Assembly (NCBI GenBank): GCA_028753945.1
Contig: JAPNXP010000011.1
Coordinates: 868,001-932,000 of the forward strand
Direction of reading: 5' to 3'
Length of the DNA stretch: 64,000 nt
Source of the DNA: Hexactinellida sp. DTS-2022
Taxonomy: Eukaryota > Porifera > Hexactinellida
Each line of letters starts with the position of its first letter. Within the stretch, counting starts at the first letter, position 1. A model generated the notes under the pieces. The model ran no database searches, was not told where the DNA came from, and was given only the letters and a program-made list of their open reading frames with translations. A program made the position numbers and the translations under genes. Positions 1-9,612 of this stretch are shown here, piece after piece.

Positions 1-176
1 TTTGAAACTATGAATAAATGGGTTTGTGGTTGTTTTTCTCCGTCGCTTATTGGTAAACACTCTGACCTAATATGTGTGCACATCACATTGACTCTCTAAA
101 TGGTATCGTTCTAACCAAATTAATTAATTCAAGCAACTAATGGATTATACTTTAGAAGAGTACAAACGTTTTAAGG
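1..176 (+). repeat. Left terminal inverted repeat of MULE-1
   Basis: Matches 5925-6101 in reverse complement with few differences, starting with tttgaaactatgaataaatg. The transposase start codon at 140 lies inside this repeat, so the first residues of the transposase are also encoded, in reverse, by the right arm. Confidence 0.9.
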
Positions 177-267
177 GAATGGTCTTCACAACTGTAGACG
201 GTCATAAATACGTCAGGTCCAAAGTTAACGAAGAATATATATACCTTAAGTGCGCTTTATTGTGTTG

Positions 268-1318
268 TGGGGTCAAAATCAAGATTCCGTGACCTCTGGC
301 TAGTTAAGTTTTATTCCTGATTCTGATACTTTAGGATATATCTCGCGATTTAAGCTCCCATGCCGCTCTGGAAAGTTTGGGCAAACATTTTTATAGCGAC
401 AAATTCAAAGGTCCTCCGGCAATCATTTTAAAAATTAAGGCTCCTATCTGAACATTTCATAAATTGAGATTAGAGTGTTTTTGAACAGTATACAATAAGT
501 AGTAGCTGCACTGAAAATTTCAAATCAATCGAGAGTCGAGAATATACTTTTAATGTAATAACCTTTTGAAGATTCTTACGTCATTTGTCACCATGGGAAG
601 TCCATTCTCAAAAAGGTTTTTAAAGGGATTTGAAGCATATATTATCCTATATGCATGCAATAACGTTTTAACTCGCTATGTAGTATGTCTCCATGTAAAT
701 CTCGGTAATAGACCTAAATTTACCACTCTGACTCTTTGACTATACAAAAATTAAAAATCCAGTCAATTGACGTCAAAATTGTGATAATTATATATATAAA
801 GTGGGCAAATAAAACGATTATGGGTCAATTCTTTTTGCTTCGTCAACCCCATGTGAGAGTCCCAGAAGAGTCAGAGTGGTAAATTTAGGTCTATTACCGA
901 GATTTACATGGAGACATACTACATAGCGAGTTAAAACGTTATTTCATGTATAGGATAAGATATGCTTTAAATTCCTTAAAAAAACTTTTTCCCATGGTGA
1001 CAAATGACGTAAGAATCTTCAAAAGGTTATTACATTAAAAGTATTGTCTCGATTGATTTGAAATTTTCTTTGCAGCTACTACTTATTGTATACTGTTCAA
1101 AAACACTCTAATCTCAATTTATCAAATGTTCAGATAGGGGCCTTAATTTTTAAAATGATTGCCGGAGGACCTTTGAATTTGTCGCTATAAAAATGTTTGC
1201 CCAAACTTTCCAGAGCGACAAGGGAGCTTAAATCGCGAGATATAACCTAAAGTATCAGAATCAGGCATAAAACTTAACTAGCCAGAGGTTGGTCACGGAA
1301 TCTTGATTTTTGACCCCA
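268..1318. mobile_element. Foldback element (two about 450-470-bp inverted arms) inside the FLYWCH exon
   Basis: Bases about 268-743 return as reverse complement at about 868-1318, leaving a loop of about 125 bp. The outer ends read tggggtcaaaatcaagattc and the mirror image. It has no coding capacity and interrupts the FLYWCH zinc finger. A clear target duplication was not found. Confidence 0.85.
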
Positions 1319-1405
1319 CTATAGGTGAAGTTGTAAAGGAACTGGAAGACTTAATAGACAAACCAATGCAATAACTCCTTTACTCCCACTAGCAGACTAC
1401 AAAAC

Positions 1406-1568
1406 CAGAGGCGTGCTGGGTCCAAGGGGCCCAGGCGGGATTAAGGCCTTACTACTACTCCGAATTTTTTCGGGGGCCCTACGAGCCCACGGTAAGCAAC
1501 TTTCGGGTGGTCCGGGCGGGGGGCCCGGGCAGGATTCCCGCCTGCCATGTATGGCCAGCACGCCCCTG
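1406..1568. mobile_element. GC-rich hAT-type MITE in the transposase gene
   Basis: Ends cagaggcgtgctgg and ccagcacgcccctg are near-perfect inverted repeats. The flanking 8-mers tacaaaac and tgtaaaac match at six of eight positions, as expected for an old hAT duplication. Removing the element restores the reading ADYKTDIYR of the FLYWCH-MULE linker. The interior is unusually GC-rich. Confidence 0.75.
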
Positions 1569-3029
1569 TGTAAAACAGATATTTACCGACTGAAAACAAA
1601 GTGCAAAAACACTTGCAAAGCAGTCTCAAAATAATCTCAGGAAAGTTTTCGATGATGCAACAAGAACCGACCCCAGTGCACGCGAAATTTCGTTTACTGA
1701 ATGCGAATCAGCGATGTATCGCTCGAGAAGAACGTTACAGCCTAAAATCCCACTGACTGCATCAGAATTTTGCGGAATGTTGCCATCCACAACTTTGGGA
1801 GAATTTCACCAATGTTCAGTAACATCTGGTACTGATACTGGTGTCGTCTTCTATTCCAAAGAGATGAGTACTTTGTTAGCTGAGGTGACTAACATACAAT
1901 TTTATGGCACATTTTACACAGTGCCCACTCAATTCGGACATTTATGGACCATATTTGCTGCTTTAGGAAGACACACTTTACCGGCAATACATTGCCTCAT
2001 GACTGCGAAGAGTCAATATCTATATAAAGCGGTTTTAGAAAGTAACTGTGCAAAAATCCCTCAGTTTAAGTCTGTAGCTTCAATGTCGGATTGGGAGCTT
2101 GCAGCTAGAAATGCAATAAAGGAAGTGTATCCTCTTATAACCATGTATGGTTGTTGGTTTGACTACACGCAATGTATTTGGAGGAAAACACAGAAGCTTG
2201 GACTCAGCAATGCATTCAAGAATAACTTTCAAATTCAGACTTTCGTGAGACAACTGATGGCCATCCCTTTTCTTCCAGCTTCTCTAATTGTCCCCATTCA
2301 TAGTTTTCTTGAAATACCTAGAGTAAGCGATACAGAAAAGATTCAGTTAGAAAAGTTGCAAAAGTATTTCACAAAGCATTGGATTAGACAAATAACTCCC
2401 GATGAACTCTCCATTAATGAGCTTAATATCACAACGAACAATGCAGCAGAGAGTTACCATTCCAAACTAAAGTCTATTATAAGGACTAGTCATCCCAGAA
2501 AATGGACATTCATGGCGACTCTCAACGATATTATACGGGATACGGACAACGATATCGGTCGATTGCGCCTAGGTACAGAGATAAGTAGGCCAAGAAAGAA
2601 AGTCGACATCAAAAATGAACTACAACGGAGTACGTGTAAGGAAAATTTGCGTGATGGAGCTTATACTCCATGGGAATTTATTCAAACCATCAGCCATACG
2701 ATTGGTCACATCGATGCTGACATTAGTGACGATACTTCCAGTGATTCTGAAGAGAGTGAGGAAATTGTCCTGCCAGGGAACACTTGTGTCGTCTGCCTTA
2801 CTGTATGCACAGCTACCTGGATTTTTATGCCATGTAGGCATGCCAACTGTTGCACAGAATGTAGTGATCCGGGAGCTGGACAAGTTCTCTAACCGGATCC
2901 TCTCCATGGGGGAATATCTCAGTTCGGATCATCCCGGCTTCACAGACTCAGTGTACAAAGCAAGGAGAGCAGAGTTTGCTGAGATAGCTATCAACTATAA
3001 ACAGTAAGATAGTTAGTAGTTAGTAGTTG

Positions 3030-3265
3030 TTGTTGGGTGTTTGTTATTTGTTTGTTGGGTGTTTGTTATTTGTTTGTTGATTGGTTTGTTGGTGTATTTG
3101 TTTGTTACTTGTTTGTTTGTTTGTTTACTTATTTGTTTACTTGTTTGTTTCATTGTTTCTTGATTGGTTGGTTGGGTTATTTGTTTGTGTGTTTATTTGC
3201 TTGTTTGTTTACTTGTTTGTTGATTGGTTGGTTGGGTTGTTTGTTTGTGTGTTTCCTAATTGTTT
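3030..3265 (+). repeat. (TTTG)n-like low-complexity tract
   Basis: Runs of tttgtttg with variants directly after the hydroxylase donor site. The two hydrophobic open frames across it are composition artefacts. Confidence 0.9.
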
Positions 3266-3399
3266 GTTTATTGTTGTTATTATTATTAGTCAAAACTGGG
3301 CACTAATCCGTTAATCGTTAATTAAAGGAAGTTAAATTTTTTAACTTTTAAGTTAACTTTGAAATCGTTAACGGACTCAATTAACTTCCGTTACATTAA

Positions 3400-4166
3400 A
3401 AGGGAAAGCGGAAGTGATCAAAGTTGCAAAAGGAGTTTAAAGGAAAAAATATTTTTAATGGCCATATTTGATATATATTGTACGAAAATATAGCAAGATG
3501 ACGAATCCGAAAAAAAATTCCGAAAATTTCACCTTTGAGGTCACTTTTGGTAAGAAATTAAAAAAAAATTAAATTAAAAAAAAAATTAAAATTTTTTTTC
3601 TGCCACAAATTGTTGTTATTTATTACTATTATGAACTTATTGAAAAAACTTACAAAAAAGTAAAATTTTGAAAAAATACACTTTGCGGCAAAAGTGATAA
3701 GGGGGGAAAATATCATTTTTTGAACCGGACATTCATTATAAAAAACTTCGATAGTTACAAGTACTTGTGTTTGTGTCGTATGGAATTTCAAATGTTTTTA
3801 TGTTTTATTGAGCAATTAATTTTTTAGATGGGAAAATATGAATATTTTCGAAAATAATTTCCAAAAATGATTTTTAGAAAATTTTAATCCTAAATCAAAA
3901 TTCCCTACGACACAAACACAGCTAAATAGAGTAAAGAATATTTTATAATTGAGGTTACTATTCGAAAAAATAATTTTAGATAGTGAATTCACTTTTCCTG
4001 GCTAGTATGGATCAGTATAGTATAGAAATTTGATTAAGCTATAACCGAGGATATATGAATTCGCAACTTCTAATATTATGGATATTTACTAGATAGTTAT
4101 AGAGCAAATTAATGGCTATTTCAACTTTATCAAATTCGAATGTTGAAAATTCACTTCCGCTTTCCC
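3400..4166. mobile_element. TTAA-flanked non-autonomous element
   Basis: Inverted ends gggaaagcggaagtg and cacttccgctttccc are each flanked by ttaa (3396-3399 and 4167-4170), the target preferred by piggyBac and Kolobok transposons. The inside is AT-rich with no coding potential. Confidence 0.65.
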
Positions 4167-4265
4167 TTAACAAGTCCGTTAATAATCCGTTAACGCAATT
4201 ATGAATTCTTGATAGTTACTATTACAATAACCGAACAAATGTTTTTGAACAATAGGTATTTTATC

Positions 4266-4615
4266 TAGGGCTGAAACGAATATACCGAATATTCGTTCGA
4301 AATGATTGAACGAATATTAGATTGAAACGGATATTCGTTGACTAATTTTGGACAACAACAAGTCTTTTGTATAGCTTAGAGATATCGTAAATATAAATTC
4401 CCACTTAAACTAGCTGATTATTAGTTCACTTTTGTATAATACACTTTGTAACAATTATTATACCATTGTAACATTATCAAAAACCTATTTTCCAATGTAT
4501 TTTGTCTCTAGAAATTGATTTAATGCTTAGTCATCCAAACGAACGAATATTCGAATATTCGTTTCGTTTAGGAAAAGGTTCGTTCGTTACATTTCGAATA
4601 TTCGTTTCAGCCCTA
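4266..4615. mobile_element. hAT MITE, 8-bp target duplication attttatc
   Basis: Ends tagggctgaaacgaatat and gaatattcgtttcagcccta are inverted repeats. The 8-mer attttatc stands at 4258-4265 and again at 4616-4623. Sub-terminal cgaatattcg motifs are repeated. A half copy of the same family lies at 44822-44880. Confidence 0.9.
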
Positions 4616-5924
4616 ATTTTATCCCACACACAATATGCTTCTTATAGCGTATTAATGGCTGTTTAACCTAATTTGGAAGACTTTAAATATCTTGCTATAG
4701 TTATAAACTTTCGATTTTAAGTCATTTTTTTCCAATATCCATGAATACGTGTCCCTGCTACGTGCCACTTGTAGTACAAGTGGAACAAATGGGAATGCGA
4801 CTGTATTTCAGTGGGAAATAATCGCAATGGTTAGAAAATAAGCACCTTTAGTAATTCGACCATGTGGTATTCAAATCTTAAATCAGAATTTGTATATTTC
4901 ATTACTTATTTTATACTAGTTAATGAGTTTTTAATAACACCTCCATAAAATGTAAATTAATAATGTTTTGGTTAACTTATCGTTTTATGTAAACATCAAT
5001 GTTGAAGCATCTACAAATGTTATTATCGTGCTAGAAGCTTGAATGTATTAATACAAATTATTATTGTTTAAATCCTTTTGACCGTTTAGTGTATTTTTAG
5101 ATTTTCAATAGTGACACATTCATGTAGGGAAACATGCGTTTCATGGAATTTTCTCAACTCCCCTTCTAAGATCCCTTAAACAACTTATTTCCCTTATTAT
5201 TCGCTGATTATACGATATAGGGTTGTGCTATAATATATCTTAGCTTGAATGACCAACAAAGGAACATTTTATATTAGAGCACTTTTTGATGATGTCTTAT
5301 AGCAAAGAAACTTAATTTGTTGTTGTTTGTATAATATAAATTAACTGTAACGGATTAACGTTAACTTCCCTTACATTTTTAACGGATTAACGATAAACTA
5401 AGTTAACTTTTTGATTAACTGTGCACACCTTTGTTATTAATTATTAATTTATCCCTCGAGTGTGTACACAGAAAATGAGATCAACACTTGGTAAGAAATG
5501 ACCATTTACGTTACGATTCCTAACATTCCATTCTCATACCCCGTTACTATAGGAACGAGATATCACTAACCTATGCACTCTATTCCCAACTCATGCCTGC
5601 AGGAGTTCAACAGAAACTTCCCTCTACTAATTGAGAACTGTGGATACAGGTATGTGCATAGCATTCCATTCAGCGTATTATGTGGCTATATCAATTGCAT
5701 TATACAGCCATTTGTAAATACGCTCCTAATCCTCGTCTGTTGCGGTATAGGAGAGGATTCCAAATTTTATCGCTCCTAAATTCAAATTTTCCAAAAGATA
5801 ATGCTCCAAAAGGAGCGTCTCTCGCTCCTGGATAATTCCTTGATTCCATTTGCCATGTTGTGTTGCTATGTACATAGCATTCCATACGCCATGTTGTGTT
5901 GCTATGTGGTTATAATTGTTTTTA

Positions 5925-6101
5925 CCTTAAAACGTTTGTACTCTTCTAAAGTATAATCCATTAGTTGCTTGAATTAACTAATTTGGTTAGAACGATACCA
6001 TTTAGAGAGTCAATGTGATGTGCACACATATTAGGTCAGAGTGTTTACCAATAAGCGACGGAAGAAAAACAACCACAAACCCATTTATTCATAGTTTCAA
6101 A
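5925..6101 (-). repeat. Right terminal inverted repeat of MULE-1
   Basis: Reverse complement of 1-176, ending in catttattcatagtttcaaa. The segment just inside it (5650-5924) holds AT-rich sequence with short inverted motifs around tacatagcattcca and no gene. Confidence 0.9.
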
Positions 6102-6156
6102 AATGAAATGAGATGTTTCTGACAATTGTAAACAGTCAGTAGAAGGATTCTGAAAC

Positions 6157-6330
6157 CCATTCTGACAAGTGCAGAACTCTAGAAATCCATTCTGACAAGT
6201 GCAGAACTCTAGAAAATCCATTCTGACAAGTGCAGAACTCTAGAAAATCCATTCTGACAAGTGCAGAACTCTAGAAAATCCATTCTGACAAGTGCAGAAC
6301 TAAATATTCTGACAAACTCAGAACATTAAA
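6157..6330 (+). repeat. Minisatellite, about 31-32-bp unit, 5 to 6 copies
   Basis: Tandem units of the type ccattctgacaagtgcagaa followed by ctctagaaaat. The last units are degenerate and end where a hAT element begins; that element's target duplication (gacatgtg) is part of the last unit. Confidence 0.9.
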
Positions 6331-6550
6331 TTCTGACATGTGCATGAATCGACCGAGTACTCGGCCACTTTTTCGAACTCGGCCTTTTGCTCGGCCTCGG
6401 CCGATTCAGGCCAATTTTGGCCGAGTATTTAATCCCAAAATATTCACTTAAACCATGGGATAACAACACAGTTCTCAAACTTTATATATAGATGAAGTTA
6501 CTTTATTGTTAATAATTGTAATTAAAAGCACTAAATAGTATGATTAAAAT

Positions 6551-6737
6551 GAGCATCCTTATACTGTATGTAGACCGTCTAGAAATAGACGGTCTATAAA
6601 AGCCCATACAAATAAGCCAAAAATTTATAGACCGTCTATAAATTCTGTAGACCACTTGCCCTGCTTTTTGTGGGTAATACTAATGTATATATAAAAAATC
6701 GGGTCTATTTCTAGACGGTCTACATATAAGATATCTC
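6551..6737. mobile_element. MULE MITE (GTAGACCGTCTA family), 9-bp TSD gattaaaat
   Basis: The element is mostly palindromic, built of tagaccgtcta and tagacggtcta motifs. The 9-mer gattaaaat flanks it on both sides (6542-6550 and 6738-6746), the length typical of Mutator-like elements. Related copies are at 8498-8685 and 48297-48479, and the ends resemble those of the coding MULE at 48510-53504. Confidence 0.9.
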
Positions 6738-6823
6738 GATTAAAATATATTGAGCACTGCTAATCTCTGTCCTAAAAATTTCGCTTGCTCAAGTTTGCTA
6801 TCGCACAAATTTGAAATATAATA

Positions 6824-7154
6824 CAGTACACCCTCGCTAATTCGAACCTCGCTAATTCGAACCCTCTCTAATCCAAACAGGGGATACCAAAATATCTTTC
6901 TAATAATAGTGGGAAAAAATCGTAAATATTTGTATATTGCAATGGAAATATCAAAAATAAGTCTCAGTAAGGAGTACACTAGATGTTTAGTGCGGATTAA
7001 TAAGGTTTGTACAATTTTGGTTCGGATTATCGAGATTCTCATTTATAGATGCCCATAGGAAATGCATTACTTCACTAATCCGAACGAATTCACTCATCGG
7101 AACAGAATCTTTTTGAATCGGAACACCACTGTTCGGAATAGCGAGGGTGTACTG
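6824..7154. mobile_element. pogo/Tigger-type MITE, TA target
   Basis: Ends cagtacaccctcgctaattc and tagcgagggtgtactg with ta on both sides. The ctaatccgaac motif repeats near both ends. A fragment of the same family is at 28265-28345. The left end copy is followed by several unit repeats, as in other pogo-derived MITEs. Confidence 0.88.
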
Positions 7155-7369
7155 TAATACAATAACATACAATATCATCGAGGGAAATATTTTGATAGCA
7201 AACTCAATATTTCACTAAAATAGGAACTCGTCCGGAAACTCGGCCTCGGCCTCGGCTCGGCCAAAAATATTCAAACTCGGCCTCGGCCTCGGCTCGACAA
7301 AAATATTCAGACTCGGCCTCGGCTTCGGCTCGGCCAAAATTCTGAACTCGGTCGATTCATGGACATGTG

Positions 7370-8111
7370 CAGCTCCCCCCTTTGTTAATGCATGTAATGA
7401 CATGTTAAAATACCATGGATACGCTATATCTGTATTACTAACTACAGATTTGTTTGTAGGAACACGGATAAGGGAAATATCGGTTAAGGAGTACAAGGTT
7501 TAATTCCCCTAGCCTATACAAATGCAAGCAAGTGACTCCGGTTAATACGAATTCAGATAATACGAACATATTAAGACGCTCCCCTGGTGTTCATTCTAAC
7601 ATATTATATGTACCCTATATAACTACGGACTATCTGTATTACTAACAACTAGGTCAATGTTAGGTCTTAAAATCTAAGATTACAGCTGTGCTAGCATTAC
7701 TTATTTAGGCACTAACACAGTTCCACCAATAGTGCATCAAGCGAAATGCTGTCGGCACAGCTTTAACTTTACATTTTTTGTTTGGAATTGTATTCCCTAT
7801 CCTACCTTTATTCCCCCTGCCCCCCTCCGTCATGAGAGAGACGCTACAGGCTATCTCCTCCAGCTTAGCGGTCAGCTTATTAAGCAGCTCCTCCCGCAGA
7901 TAAACTCTACGTAGAAGTCGTACCCGCCGTTGTCTCTACTTGCTCGAGACTCTATGTGCGACATGCTGATCTCCAGCGACTGTACATAGGGAGGTATATG
8001 ATCTAGGTATATAGGGCATATATATAGGGACTGTACATATAGGGGGATATAGGAACTATAAAGGGGGATATAGGAACTGAAGTATAGGCATATAGGAAGT
8101 GGAACTAGGGA
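7370..8111. other. Intergenic stretch with degenerate repeats
   Basis: About 740 bp without a supported gene. A decayed TTAATACGAA motif pair lies near 7535-7570, a C-rich patch at 7800-7830, and a degenerate tandem of tatagggac-like units at 7985-8105. The 60-residue and 110-residue frames here have no recognisable features. Confidence 0.6.
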
Positions 8112-8359
8112 CATAGGCGCCGAAAGGGGGGGGGTCAGGGAGGGTGTCACCCCCCCTGGCCGAGGAGAATTCAGGGGAAAAAAATGGAAAATTCTTGATT
8201 CCATAACGAGTTTGTATAAATATCAGTGGATGATGTATATATCTTTACAATTATGCCCATCAAACATTGATTTTATCCCCATAAGCATTGTTTTTTGAAC
8301 TTTCACATTTGAATATTACGTCACACCCCCCCTAGCGTTTGAGAGTTTCGGCGCCCATG
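8112..8359. mobile_element. hAT MITE (CATAGGCG family), 8-bp TSD actaggga
   Basis: Ends cataggcgccgaaa and tttcggcgcccatg, with actaggga at 8104-8111 and 8360-8367. G-runs and C-runs lie next to the ends. It is related by its ends to 9613-10331 and probably 59522-59665. Confidence 0.9.
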
Positions 8360-8497
8360 ACTAGGGACATATAGGAAATAAGGATTGTAGAAATATAAAT
8401 ATAAGTGTTTTGTGTGTTGGAAGTTTCCTTTATAGCATAGCGTTTGTTAAGATTTACAATAATTAAACCATTGAATTTTAAAAACTAGTTCACAAAT

Positions 8498-8685
8498 GAG
8501 CATTCTTATATGTAGATGGTCTCAGTCTATTTATGGACGGTCTATACAAGCCCAACAAATTAAGCGAATAATTTGTAGACCATCTATAAATTATGTAGAC
8601 CCAAAGCCTTGCCGTCTAAGGGTAATACTATTTTATATGCAAGAAACCTGGTCTAGAAATAGACGGTCTACATATAAGTTATTTC
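8498..8685. mobile_element. MULE MITE (GTAGACCGTCTA family), diverged copy
   Basis: Same palindromic design as 6551-6737, with atagacggtctacatataag at the right side. The target duplication is not recognisable. From 8690 to 9100 the sequence is AT-rich with no gene visible. Confidence 0.8.
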
Positions 8686-9099
8686 TTTGTTAAAATGTAC
8701 TTAAATTAATTAAACCATGGAAAACGAAGGATTTATTAGTTTACAAATATTTTTTTAATGATAGACAAATATATATATTTCATTTCTTATATAGTTATTG
8801 TTGTTGTTGTTAGTTTCAGCTAGTAAATAATCACTCATTATGAGTCAGAGAGATTCCCTACTAAAATAGCATCATAAACTAATTACTATAGTGTTGTGGC
8901 ATGTCCTCTGTTAAACAGGATAATAAGTACGATATGGGTGTATAACAAGTCACTAATTACATTATTTAGGTGTTTTCGTTTGTTAGTTTGTTGTTAGTTA
9001 GTTAGTTTGTGTGTTTGTTTTTGTTTCTTTGTATAATAGTCAGTAGTTTGCAAGAGACAGTAACAATAACGACACACATAAAGAGGAAAATAAACCACC

Positions 9100-9105
9100 G
9101 GAAGC

Positions 9106-9142
<37 letters not shown>

Positions 9143-9235
9143 AATAATAACTTCAATAACAGCAATAACAACACTCAACAACAACACCAACAACACGTTA
9201 ACACCAACACCAACAACAACAACAACACCCACGAT
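9100..9235 (+). repeat. (CAA)n microsatellite
   Basis: A long caacaacaac tract with interruptions. The poly-Thr and poly-Val frames over it are artefacts. Confidence 0.95.
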
Positions 9236-9247
9236 AAAGATATTATA

Positions 9248-9340
9248 CAAAAACTGTTTGCCCGGACAGTTTTTGTCACATTTAGCAAGGCTACAAAAAC
9301 CGTCCGGCCGCACAGTTTTTGTCAAATCTAGCCAAACGAT
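9248..9340. repeat. Paired hairpins with CAAAAACTGT / ACAGTTTTTG arms
   Basis: Two adjacent inverted repeats (acaaaaactgtttgcccgga then cagtttttgtcaca; then a second, weaker pair). They are of the same kind as the pair at 13773-13866 and its copy at 18169-18262. Confidence 0.7.
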
Positions 9341-9612
9341 ACTATTACAACGACATTAAAGTGTCATACAGGGCCTCACCCGGATATGCTTGGTTCTTGG
9401 ACTGTCTTCAGAGATGGAACATAAAAGTGCATTGCTTATATCCAAGGGAAATTTAGTCGGGGGAACAGTATCCTCTAGAAAATAATGTTCGGGGAAACAT
9501 TTTTTCTTAAGAAATAGTGTACGGCAACAAAAATATGTGGTACAGGATCCATAATGACACCCGCCACTTATATTTGTCAGCATATTACGAAAGAAAGAGA
9601 ATCTGTGATAAT

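Larger units (their letters stand above)
140..2892 (+). pseudogene. FLYWCH + MULE transposase with truncated RING-like C-terminus (broken)
   Basis: Translation from 140 gives a FLYWCH zinc-finger start (DGHKYVRSKVNEEYIYLKC) that is cut by a foldback insertion at 268. The domain resumes at 1319 (GTGRLNRQTNAITPLL), is cut again by a hAT MITE at 1406-1568, and resumes with DIYRLKTKCK. A one-base frame change follows near 1623, after which an open frame runs to 2892. That part carries the MULE core (FYGTFYTVP, then the TNNAAESYHSKLK region) and an acidic serine-rich linker. It ends in CVVC-x16-CRH-x3-C-x2-C, the first six ligands of an IAP-like RING finger; the last Cys pair is missing because hydroxylase sequence starts at 2867. 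The family is known to bind its TIRs and cut DNA. This copy is surely inactive: two insertions, a stop in the FLYWCH part and a frame change. Confidence 0.82.
3296..5430. mobile_element. Inverted-repeat element built of GTTAACTTCC / CGGATTAACG motifs
   Basis: The left part (cactaatccgttaatcgtta) and right part (taacggattaacgataaac) are imperfect inverted repeats rich in gttaac and cgttaa motifs. It sits inside the hydroxylase intron and carries two younger insertions (3400-4166 and 4266-4615). The remainder holds no gene. The outer boundaries are approximate and no target duplication was fixed. Confidence 0.55.
2867..5649 (+). pseudogene. Captured fragment of an aromatic amino acid hydroxylase gene (phenylalanine hydroxylase-like)
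   Basis: From 2867 the +2 frame reads [15 protein letters not shown] and then [14 protein letters not shown]-x2-FAEIAINYK, a close match to the start of the catalytic domain of biopterin-dependent aromatic amino acid hydroxylases (human PAH about residues 125-170). The exon ends at 3003 after CA, followed by gtaag; this is the same codon and phase as the donor of human PAH exon 5. About 2.4 kb of intron, mostly MITE, follows. A short exon-like piece near 5450-5490 reads VYTENEINTW and ends in gtaag. A third piece (5553-5649), after ttactatag, has LFPTHAC in one frame and EFNRNFPLLIENCGYR in another, then gtatgt. Conserved splice sites argue for copying of genomic DNA, not mRNA. It lacks most of the enzyme, including the iron ligands, and cannot function. 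Confidence 0.85.
1..6101 (+). mobile_element. MULE DNA transposon with long TIRs and captured host gene piece
   Basis: The first 176 bases recur as their reverse complement at 5925-6101, giving terminal inverted repeats of about 177 bp; the left end may begin just before the window. Between them lies a FLYWCH plus MULE-type transposase gene (140-2892), then a piece of an aromatic amino acid hydroxylase gene (2867-5649). Three kinds of later insertions are seen inside: a foldback element (268-1318), hAT MITEs (1406-1568, 4266-4615) and a large inverted-repeat element (about 3296-5430) that itself holds a TTAA-flanked element. Mutator-like elements commonly carry long TIRs and pick up host gene fragments. 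This copy cannot encode an intact transposase. The target duplication cannot be checked because the left flank is outside the window. Confidence 0.85.
6343..7361. mobile_element. hAT-type element with CTCGGCC arrays, 8-bp TSD gacatgtg
   Basis: Ends catgaatcgaccgagt and actcggtcgattcatg are perfect inverted repeats. The 8-mer gacatgtg is present at 6335-6342 and 7362-7369. Sub-terminal ggcctcggcctcggct motifs repeat on both sides. Two MITEs are nested inside (6551-6737 and 6824-7154). There is no transposase. Confidence 0.92.

Noticed and set aside
1413-1634. 73-codon open frame
   Set aside because: Mostly inside a GC-rich hAT MITE; only its last part (DIYRLKTKCK) is true transposase sequence, recorded under the pseudogene.
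3037-3314. Two hydrophobic frames resembling membrane proteins
   Set aside because: They translate a (TTTG)n-like repeat; composition artefact.
6157-6330. Possible CRISPR-like array of 31-32-bp repeats
   Set aside because: Head-to-tail minisatellite without unique spacers, in a eukaryotic setting.
7215-7496. 93-codon minus-strand frame with PRPRPSLNIF repeats
   Set aside because: Translation of the CTCGGCC array at the end of a hAT element.
9002-9359. Poly-Thr and poly-Val proteins on both strands
   Set aside because: Produced by a (CAA)n microsatellite.
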